Shown in pieces: positions 55,608 through 64,000 of a stretch of DNA of 64,000 nt; positions within the stretch are counted from its first letter, which is position 1, and every line of letters begins with the position of its first letter. The translations under genes were made by a program, and so were the position numbers. The DNA comes from Madurella fahalii (taxonomy: Eukaryota > Ascomycota > Sordariomycetes > Sordariales): NCBI GenBank assembly GCA_029876055.1, contig CM056875.1, positions 4,861,001 to 4,925,000 of the forward strand, read 5' to 3'. The notes beneath the pieces are model-generated. The model did not search any database and was not told where the DNA came from. It was given only the letters and a program-made list of their open reading frames with translations.

Positions 55608-58258
55608 GCGATCTGGGGAATAAGGGGTTGGGGTGGCGAGATATGAAACCCATGAGGGGCTGTACTTTTGTTAGCAATTAAAAAGGAACCAAAACAGAAA
55701 TTCCCAAATCATTTGCCGAGTTTGGATGAGGCTAGTCACGAGCATGTCGCTGTGATATAGCCTTGGCAGCGTCTACTGAACCCGCTGAAGCGGTCTGAGT
55801 ATCTGCAACTGCGCGTGGTTGATGGGGATCGACGGCAAAACCAGTCACATCGGATCAGACGAAAGGTCAACTCGCTCGGCCCGTCGCATGAGTCGGGCCA
55901 TCATCGCAGTCCGAAAACGGACTTTCAGTTCTTGCCGCATGACGTTTTTGACAGATATGAGGCGTGGGCGAAAGAATTCCAAAAAATGCCCCGGGACCTT
56001 TTTTTCACGAGAGTATCGGCCCGGACTCGAAACCTAAGCGCGACGCTCTTCAGCATACCGCCGTGCCGCGATAACAAAACTGTCGCGTGTCTCGTCTGAG
56101 AGCGAAGGCGTCGCGTGTTGTCACCGAAGCGATACAACTATCATTCTTGTGTGGGTTAGGTGAAGAGTTGATAGCAGCGGGCCGATCTCACACCGCTCCA
56201 TGGATCTTTTGTGGTCGATCAGTGATCAGGCATGGGTGCGCGCAGAGAGAGAGAGATGCGACCCGGCCCCGACCCACCCTCCATCAGAAAGTGGCCGGAG
56301 CAGGTGTCAGAATGATATGTATTTCCCCCGACCGGTGCAAGTCTGCTGACGATGCAGTGTGCCCGGCCGCAAAGCGTTGACGTCGAACGGACCATCCGGC
56401 CCGCAGCGGGGGGCGGGCGCGAGGCGCGCCACGGAGCTGCCACAATTATCGTCGACGGGCTCTCAGCGCCGACCATTGGTCCTAGGCGACTGGTATATTG
56501 CGTAGTGTTGAGTAAGTACAGTAGCTCTGCGCGTGCCCAGTTATGTGGGCAAGTCCGTACTGGGGTGACTAGTGTGACGCTCGCAATATCCGATCGAGGC
56601 AAGGAGGTGGCTGATCCGCACTGCAACTGGGAAGTTGACCGTGGTCCGGGGGCGGCACGGTGGCCTGTGGAAGGGCATCCAGGCCGATGAAAGCGCGATA
56701 GTGGCGTACGTCGGGTGGAATTCAACTGGCGCCAGGGACGGCGGGGCCGGAACGATTCTCCTGATCCGAGGAATGACGTGGGCGCTCTGTGTCCAGAGAC
56801 ACCATGAGGGGAAGTGCACATACCTTAGCCCCTATTTATCGTTGTTTTTCGGAATGGTAAGGCATCAATGCCGGCTGGGTTGCTTCGGAAGTCGGCTGTA
56901 CAATAGTGTTGGCCGGACCAGCTGGCCGATCGACTTTAACGAGCGGCACAGAGGCTTGCTAGGTCTCGCCTCCCATTGCCTCCGATATAGCCAATGGCTT
57001 TTCGATAGTTGCCGCCTTCATTCTTTCCAAAAACCACTAGTTTGAAGCCATGGCTTGCATTGAGAATGTTCAACCTGGGGAACCGAGAGGTTTTCTGCCT
57101 CGCTCTCGATATTTTCCTCCGCGGACCTTGGCATGTGGACGGACCTTGATGAGATCAAGAGACCTCGGCGAGCACGCGACCCAAGTCAGCAGTTGGGTCC
57201 CTTGCTCACCCCATGCCACCATAGATGGTAGTGTACAGTACATTGAAATGCGTACGGGGCCCTTAGCACCCTGCAGGGCATTGTGCCATATACTGCTAGC
57301 ATGCAGATCAAAGCAGCGAGACATGCAGCTTGCTTTGGGGGATGCGTTGTCCCACAGTGTTGGGCACATTGCCAGAGTCACAGGTACTTCGTACATTGAC
57401 ATAGGTACTGGCTTGTAGTACATATGTAAGTATGTACAAGGTACAATACATACCGTGCATTTATCAGCATCTGCCTGCCAGGCTGACCACCGCCTGGCGA
57501 CATGTAAGTGTAAATGGGAACATATTGCCGTTCGCTATTTCAGCAGAACCTGGCCAATGCTCCTTTGGAGTATCTCTATCCTACCATGATAGGTAGATTC
57601 GCAGTAGTGGGCCGTTTCTGACATGATGAGCGTACATGGAACACTGCGAAATTGCACGGTACACGCGGCTTTGATCGCCGACAGTGGAACACTGGATGAG
57701 CGACAAGGGAGGCCCTTGTGTTTGCAAACGGCCGGCCCGCCACGCAAGCACAGTCCCAGTGCGATTGGGCACCTGTGGCGGCCAGCCCCTTAGCCATCAT
57801 ACAAAGAGGGCCAAGCCGGTTGTACTCCGTACTGTACTTGAGTACCTCGCCTCCCCGGCCGCCTCACCAAGCCAGCTGGTCGAACTGCTTCCACCTATTT
57901 CCAGTCCTCACAACCTGTTTGGCTAGCGAGCTGCTAGCCAGCAACTTTTTCGCGCCAGTTGGCCACCGTTTCCCAGGATAATAATCCACGTGAGTGCCTT
58001 GTTGTCTCGGGCCCAACCTCCACCAGCCCGGCCGTCTTAAATCGTGCACCCCGCCGTCGCCATCTCCCACTCCGGCTTGATCTCTTTCTTTCCTCTCCCA
58101 CATCCCTCACACTCGCGATCCCTGGTGGAGGTGACACCACACGCCCCGAGACCCGAAACACACCTTGCGCTATCGTGTGCCTCCAGCCGTCTTTTCTATT
58201 TCACTGCAAACAATAATCGGCTTTTTCCGGCAAGGAGCTTCTCGACGTTGCCGCCAAA
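55608..58258. other. 2.65-kb intergenic region with GTAC-rich patches
   Basis: No gene was recognised. Clusters of GTAC/TACA-type words lie at about 57228-57246, 57388-57460 and 57825-57850. A C/T-rich stretch leads into the AN1 gene. Confidence 0.45.
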
Positions 58259-58570
58259 ATGGCCAAGAAGATCAAGTGCTCGTTCCAAGATTGCAAGGCA
58301 GCAGCCCAGCGCATCGCCGGAGACTGCACTTTCTGTGAGGGCCATTTCTGCAACAACCACCGTTTATTAGAGGACCACAAGTGCCGGAACCTGGACGACG
58401 TAAGTTCTTTCCCCGGCGAGTCAGACTGGTGGCTCGTCGGCCTGTCGGGGGTGCTTCCCGAGGACACGCTCGCTGACCTGTTGGCCGCTTTCCAGTGCAA
58501 GAGGGAAGCGTTTGAACAGAACGCGATGCAGCTCAACAAGGAGCGGACCCAGGTCATCAAGACGGTCTAG
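58259..58570 (+). CDS. AN1-type zinc-finger protein
   Basis: 71 aa, exons 58259-58399 and 58496-58570; the intron is 96 nt (GTAAGT..TTCCAG). Residues 7-45 form one AN1 finger with its usual Cys/His set (CSFQDC, CTFCEGHFCNNHRLLEDHKC). A short helical, charged tail follows (EAFEQNAMQLNKERTQVI). The size and layout resemble the small stress-induced AN1 proteins of fungi (yeast Tmc1 type), linked to ubiquitin and proteasome stress responses; that role is family inference. Several ATG-free stops upstream support this start. Confidence 0.9.
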   Translation: MAKKIKCSFQDCKAAAQRIAGDCTFCEGHFCNNHRLLEDHKCRNLDDVSSFPGESDWWLVGLSGVLPEDTLADLLAAFQCKREAFEQNAMQLNKERTQVIKTV

Positions 58571-59435
58571 GCTGCGATTTGGATCGGGCTTCTTTTTCAG
58601 CCCCCCTACTCTGCGATTTCTGAGCGCCGCCCGTGGTCCGCATCCGCGACAGGGGAAGAACCGACGACGAATGCAACGGAGATGAAAACCGGCGAACCGG
58701 CTATCTCCTCTCCAGTCACTGGCGCTCTTCAACGCTGCCGCAGCCTCTCTCGGGTGAACGGCGACCGCGCCGCATCTTGATTCACTTCGACTCGTCAGCG
58801 AGGGAAAAGCACGGCTTTCCCTGCGTACAGGGGAGACTCTTTTTATGTAATGTATTTTGGCATGGCGTCAAAGGGGGGCAATGGGACTTTGGACATTTAG
58901 CCTTGCCCGGATTTATTACGGAGGCAAGGGATTGGCATGGATTGTGAGGCAGGCTGTTCTCTTCTTTCCGGGCTGCTTCCCGCAACTTTTGGGGTGCCGC
59001 ATCTACCGTCACATATATGATGTGCTATGGAAATAGAGTCAAGACGGTGTAGATAAGGTATATGACCTACACAAATGCAACATGACGCCAAATGGCAACC
59101 ACAATTGCTGCCTCTTTTCTTAACCTTCTTCCCGACAGTGAAAGCGTAATTGTCGCATTTCCTTGTTTTTGGCCATTGTCACGGCAAGGCTCCGATATCG
59201 TATCTCACGTATCTCGCATGACTCCAATCCGCGCTAGCAGCAACCAACAACAGGAAAATCGGGGCATCGGGAACATCACGGGATTCGCTTTAAAAAGTAA
59301 AACTGCCCTTAGGCTAGCCGTCATGTGGGGTGCTTAGGCGATAAAACGGTTGGCCGCCCGACCTCTCCCGAGCTTCCCGCATTACTGTACCACTACCCCT
59401 TTTGCTCCACGGCATCCGGGCCGTACCGAGTTCTC
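58571..59435. other. Convergent spacer
   Basis: 865 nt between the AN1 and endonuclease III gene ends. No feature was recognised. Confidence 0.4.
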
Positions 59436-60958
59436 TCATCCTGACTTGATCTTGGTAGCGACTTCTACCCCTTCTGTCGGCGGTTCATTGACAACAACAT
59501 CCTTGATAGCCGTTTTGTCCTCCTCGATCTCGACAGACTCTTCCTCCTTTTTGATCAAGACTCCATCGTCTCCATTCCCATCCCCCTTAAACTCCATCTT
59601 CACCTCCTCCTTGACCATCTCCACCCTCCTCTTCCTCCCCTCAATAACCTTCTTCTTCTCGGCCGCCCTACACAATCCACGCAACCCCAGCTCGCAATCC
59701 CCACATTTCCTCCCCACGGGCAGACACACCGACTGGCCGAACCCGACGAGCAGCCAGTTGATCTCCTTCCACTTGTCCTTGGGCAGCCAGGCCTGCAGCG
59801 CCAGCCTCGTCTCCTCGGGCGTCTTGGTCGGCGGCTGCTGCCACCCCCACAGGTTGGTGATGCGGTGCACGTGCACGTCGACGCCGATGCCCTCGACGCG
59901 GTTCCAGCCGTTCTCGGCGCTCATGCAGAGGTGCGCCATCTTTGGGCCGACGCCGGGTAGGGAGACAAGGCCCTCGATGGTGGGCGGGATGTCCGAGTCG
60001 AATTGGTCGCGGAGGATGACGGCGGCTTGTTTGAGATATCTGTTTTATTACAGTAGGGCAATGGTGAGTACGGGATATATCGGATGCAGAGGGTAGGAGG
60101 AGGTATATCGTAAAATGAAACGAAAGAATCCGGTCTGGTCCGGTCCGATCCGGTCCAACCAAATGGAACTCACTTTGTCTTGTTATTATGAAACCCCACC
60201 TTCCCGATCAACTCGTTCAGCAAAGCCGGCTCGACGGCCAGCATGTTCTCCAGGTTCAGCCCCGGGGGGGCCCCCGGCGCGTGCGGCGGCAGCTCGGCCT
60301 GCAGCCGCGCCATGGCCTCGGCGTTGACCGTGTCCTTGGTCTGGCTCGACAGCATCAGCGCCACGAGCGTGTGGAACCGCCTGTCGCGCGCGCTGGCCCC
60401 CGGCCGCGCGAGCCGCTCGCACCCCATCGTGTCGACGGCCGCGTTGGCCGCGGGCCCCGTGAGCCGCATCTCCTTGACTAGCGCGTATATCTCCTCCCAG
60501 TCGGACGGCGGCTCGACCGTCGTCGTGCCCGTGGCGGCGTCGGTCGTCTTGCGCGCCGGCTTGCGCGCGCGGCGCGCTTTCTGCTTGGTCTCGGCCTCGG
60601 GCTCGGCATCCGAGCCGTGCTCCGTCTTGGTCTCGGTTTGGATCGTCTCGGTTTTCGTCGTCCTCGCCGCTGCTCTGGTCGCTGCGGCGCGCCGCGACGT
60701 CGGCTGGACTACCGTCGCGGTGCGCTTGCGCTTCCGCGTGACGGTGGTCGTGACGGCATCTTCGATGTCGGAGCCAAACGTCACCTCCGAGTCGGCATTG
60801 TCGGCATGATCGGCGGCGGTGTTGCTGCTTGCGCCATTGTATGCGAAGCGCGCGAGGCTGGACCGCGTCGAGCGGCGGAGCGGGGCGGCCGTCGAGCTGG
60901 TGTCAAAGAACTTTGACGTTTCTTTGGTGGCGCGTGAGGTCCTCATGATCCTAAACAT
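59436..60958 (-). CDS. NTH1: Endonuclease III homologue (DNA glycosylase/AP lyase)
   Basis: Exons are 60958-60174 and 60039-59436, with a 134-nt intron (GTGAG..AACAG); 462 aa, or 458 if translation begins at the fourth-codon-later ATG 60946, which gives the more usual MRTSRATKE start. The N-terminal 150 residues are basic and disordered, a probable nuclear and mitochondrial targeting region. The glycosylase domain runs from about 160 to 370. The helix-hairpin-helix LPGVGPKMA carries the catalytic Lys, and VDVHVHRI carries the catalytic Asp. A 4Fe-4S cluster motif follows as Cys-x6-Cys-x2-Cys-x7-Cys (CLPVGRKCGDCELGLRGLC). It removes oxidised pyrimidines in base excision repair. A long acidic and Lys-rich C-terminal tail is extra to the bacterial enzyme. 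Confidence 0.95.
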
Positions 60959-61573
60959 GAAATTTTTGCAGGAAATTGGTTGAGGACTGGTTCAGGGGCA
61001 GAAATTGGATGACGGCTTATGAAGGCTCGGACTAGATCTTCCCGGAAGCCGGCGCCCGCTTCCCCATCCAATGCCGCTTGGACCCGTTGGTACCACCCCT
61101 TGACCAGAGTGTCGGGTCGGCAAGTGCCGGCGCTAATCCAAGAGAGGAATAGCCCCGTGTGCAATCGCAGCCATGCCGTTTGTTAGCGGGGACATGTGCA
61201 GCGTCGGGCAGGTCGTGATCTCGAAGATGGGATTAAAATACAGGTTATGCGCATACCGCTAGGAACCTAATTCGCCAGGGGCGCAGAACGCCCAGCGGTC
61301 CAAAGGTTCCTGTTTTCAGTAAATAACAATATATCTAAGCAAGATCGTGATCTATCCATGGACTAATGCAGTGTCATACTTCAAAGAATACATCATACGA
61401 CGCGGTTACCTCTACTCCAACCACTTCTACACCCTTACGCCTGATCTAGGTATCCCAACACCAAGACATCCCCTCTATATCCACCTGCCCAAAGGCCTAA
61501 ACTCCATCCATTGAAATGTCTCACCAGAACCTTTCAAGCAAACCCACCCTCCCACGTCCAGAACACCCATCCC
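60959..61573. other. Spacer upstream of endonuclease III gene
   Basis: Lies between the endonuclease III start and the lipase 3' end, both on the minus strand. No gene was recognised. Confidence 0.4.
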
Positions 61574-63069
61574 TCAAATCAGAAACTCGGTAGTGACCCA
61601 ATGCCTCAACACCACTCTCCCCTCATCAAACTCAGGCTTATCTTTCCGCACAATAATCGCCGCATGGCTATGCCGATGCTTGTGTATCCAAACGGGGTAC
61701 TTCCTCCACCCGAGCCTATCCAGCGCCCGGATGGCGGCGAATTGGTAGGGCGCGAGCGCCAGCGTCGGCTGCGCGGCGCCGCGCGACTGCTTCCTCTCGA
61801 GCGCGAGGATCTCCCTGCCAGATGCGTCCCCGTGCTCATCGCCGGCTTGGCCTCCCCCGCTTCGGCCGTTCTCGTCGTCGCCGTCGTCGTCGTCGGACAC
61901 ATTGAGGTACGCCTGCTTCTGGGAGCTGTTGAGGTTCTCGTAAGCGTCCTCGACCGCCTCGCGGATCTCCTTGATCCAGAGGTTCACGCGGTAGCCCTGC
62001 ACGTTGATCCCCGCCAGGCCGCGCTCGTGGCGCCTGACGCGGCGCGAGGAGCGGACGGTTTGGATGGCCGAGTTGACGAGGAAGGCGACCACGCCGATGG
62101 GGAGGAAGACAGTGATGGCGAGGATGAAGGGGATGCGCCTGGCCCATTGTTCGAGGGAGCCGGTTGGCGGCTCGCGCTCCGAGGGAGGCGCTGGCGAGAC
62201 CGGGTCCTCCGGATCGAGGATCACGTCGTCCCACCCCGGGAGGTAGCGCACCTTGACTTTGGACATGTCGGTGTAGGGGTCGGCCTTGGCGATGGCTGTC
62301 GTGTAGTAGACGGCACTACGGTCGTTGATGATGTTGGTGTAGAGGGTGCGGCGCTTGAACTTGGCGAGGCCGGACATGAAGATGGAGTTGGGGTCGGCGA
62401 GGACGGCCAGGAGGGGTTTGCCCGTGTCGCGGAACTTGTCAATGCCGAAGAGTTGGCGGCCGGACATGCCCAGCGTTCGAGCGCCGAGGACGTTCCAGAT
62501 GCGGTTGGACCACCCGCGCAGCGGCGTCCTTACTCCGAGGAAGGGGCTCGCAAACGCGGTGAAATTCTGCGATGGGAGGAAGTAGTTAGTACCGCTATTT
62601 CCCTCTGGGATCACCAGGGCAAGCGCTCGTACCATGCACTCGAGGCCGTCCAGAACGCCCCTGGCGAAGAGCAACCCGATCGCATATCGCGCAACTAGCC
62701 CGCCGAGAGAATACCCAACAATGCTGATCTTTTTGATATTCCCGCCCTTGCTCTTGATGAGCTCCAGCTCCTCTTCAATTTCCAGACACACGCGCTCGCC
62801 CCCGAGTTCGATGCCATCGTAGGTGAAAGAGCCGCTGTTGCGTTTCGCGACCAGGATGTAGAGCTCTCCGGGCGGATATTGATTTCGTAGGATCTTGGCA
62901 ATGGACGCCATGTGATTGGGGTTGCCCCAGAGCTAAAGCGCGCACGTCAATGTGTCAGCAGCCGCTTGTCAAACAGACCGTTGTGTGACCCGGTTGGATG
63001 AACGCCTACCCCGTGGACTAGCACGCAGAGATGATCTGCCTCCACGGCACCGCCCGCGTATGCGGCCAT
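61574..63069 (-). CDS. DUF676/Rog1-family lipase, membrane-attached
   Basis: 472 aa from exons 63069-63010 (20 codons) and 62932-61574; the intron is 77 nt (GTAGGC..TTTAG). Exon 1 ends LCVLVHG and exon 2 begins LWGNPNHM, together the conserved start of the alpha/beta-hydrolase. The nucleophile Ser is in VGYSLGGLVARY (about residue 91). A hydrophobic segment FILAITVFLPIGVVAFLV (about 290-307) would anchor the protein. It resembles yeast Lpl1/YOR059C and Rog1, phospholipases or monoacylglycerol lipases of lipid droplets and ER. Catalytic Asp and His were not assigned; a C-terminal HKHRHSHAAI stretch contains candidate His residues. Confidence 0.9.
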
Positions 63070-64000
63070 GGTTTACGAGCACGGTAGTTCACAAGAAAAA
63101 AAAACAGCGACGACAACCGGGACCCCAATTCTGTTTTGTAAAGAACGCTAGGGAATACGTTGGCTGTCCATCGGTCTTCGGCGTCTCCAACTTCTCCGGC
63201 GCCGACGACTCAGCGTTCCTTCGGTGGCCGCAGCGGAGAACAGGGGCTGCAGCGCCCACATCAGCACGGAGATAAGCACTTGCGGTTAGGCCAAGCCCCG
63301 GTCATGCAAACAATGGCTCGGAGATTGCTCCGAAGTGCGATGACGACAGGCAAATGAGACATGAGCTCCGTTCCGGAGCAAACGTGTATAAATATCTAGT
63401 ACAATTTGTCCCCATTCCTCTAGCTTCGAGGCAACCATCAGCTTTCTATCCTAAGTCTAACCGGGCTGACCATATATGAGCCCCATCTCTTTGCATGGTT
63501 TAACTGGCTGCGATACTCAAGAGTTGAGCGCGAAAGAAGGAACACAACGCCTACACGGATGCGGTGCGGGTGAGATTCGGAGAGCAAACTGTTAGCAGTC
63601 AGTCTGTGATCAAGGGATGAGATGTTAGGCAAATAGCACCGTCTTTCTATCAAGTAAAGCATCCCGACGCGAGACGGTTGCTGTCCCCCAGGTCACAGTC
63701 CCAAGTCGCAGCACGCAACTTCCCTATTATAGTACAAGTATCTTGCCATCTACAACCACATCGACTCCATCCTTGACGAGAATGTCCCAAAAGAGAGTAT
63801 CCGACAACCTGATACACACGATCCATCCCAACACCGCAGTTCCCACACCACAACACGCTCCACGCGTGCAAACCAAGTCTCCTCAACGCGCCTAATCATT
63901 AAGTTCCCAAACTAAACAGTTATTAGCTCGTCGCAGGAAGTCAGGGCAACGAATACGTACCTAGCCAGTTTGATCAATGCCTAATGTTCCTGCCTCTTGC
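63070..64000. other. Window end, upstream of lipase gene
   Basis: 930 nt with no recognisable gene. A TATAAATA motif lies near 63389, but no associated coding start was seen. Confidence 0.35.

Noticed and set aside
61511..62698. 395-codon plus-strand frame
   Set aside because: It is the antisense shadow of the DUF676 lipase gene.
1..64000. Biosynthetic cluster, CRISPR array, prophage or operon
   Set aside because: The genes are eukaryotic, intron-bearing and functionally mixed. No spaced repeats, polyketide or peptide synthase, or phage genes were seen.

Overview
This window is nuclear DNA from a filamentous ascomycete (Pezizomycotina). The evidence is short introns of about 50 to 190 nt with GT..AG ends and CTAAC/CTGAC-type branch points, fairly GC-rich coding sequence, FG and scaffold nucleoporins of Chaetomium type, a Boi-type SH3-SAM-PH protein and a GH55 glucanase. 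I infer Sordariomycetes, probably Sordariales/Chaetomiaceae. The exact species cannot be read from the sequence. Gene models below were built by splicing open frames at consensus sites so that the frame and the protein family both continue across each junction.

Layout. 0.4-2.7 kb (-): a paxillin-like LIM protein whose frame breaks at a G homopolymer. 2.7-7.6 kb: a gene-poor stretch. 7.76-9.5 kb (+): inositol-3-phosphate synthase with TATA box and 5' UTR intron. 9.5-11.6 kb: no intact gene but several coding-like scraps. 11.6-13.4 kb (-): an acyl/aryl-CoA ligase. 14.7 and 19.0 kb (+): two identical tRNA-Ser(AGA) genes flanking an MFS transporter with a 13-nt exon (+) and an ER-type J-domain membrane protein (-). 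19.1-27.0 kb: a decayed accessory block with a broken retropepsin-like gene, a broken membrane-protein gene, a coding-like fragment and a short diverged repeat. 27.0-29.6 kb (+): GH55 exo-beta-1,3-glucanase. 30.1 kb (+): SCP2 sterol carrier. 32.1-36.1 kb (+): FG nucleoporin with RanBP1 domain. 36.7-37.8 kb (-): PPxY membrane protein. 39.1-39.8 kb (-): proline-rich surface protein. 40.5 kb (+): TFIIH subunit TFB5. 41.0-42.0 kb (-): dienoyl-CoA isomerase-like protein. 44.1-47.2 kb (+): Boi1/2-like polarity protein. 48.3-51.8 kb (+): Nup85. 52.2-52.7 kb (-): DUF952 protein. 54.1-55.6 kb (+): class III alcohol dehydrogenase. 58.3 kb (+): AN1 zinc-finger protein. 59.4-61.0 kb (-): endonuclease III homologue. 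61.6-63.1 kb (-): DUF676 lipase.

Most of this is a conserved housekeeping chromosome arm. The genes are individually transcribed and there is no biosynthetic cluster. Loose themes are peroxisomal lipid metabolism (CoA ligase, SCP2, dienoyl-CoA isomerase), the nuclear pore (two nucleoporins 12 kb apart) and cell-wall or polarity functions (GH55, Boi, PPxY and proline-rich membrane proteins). I found no convincing new system. The most unusual sequence is the pseudogene-rich block at 19-27 kb and a set of apparent single-base losses in short homopolymers, which could be real decay or assembly error.
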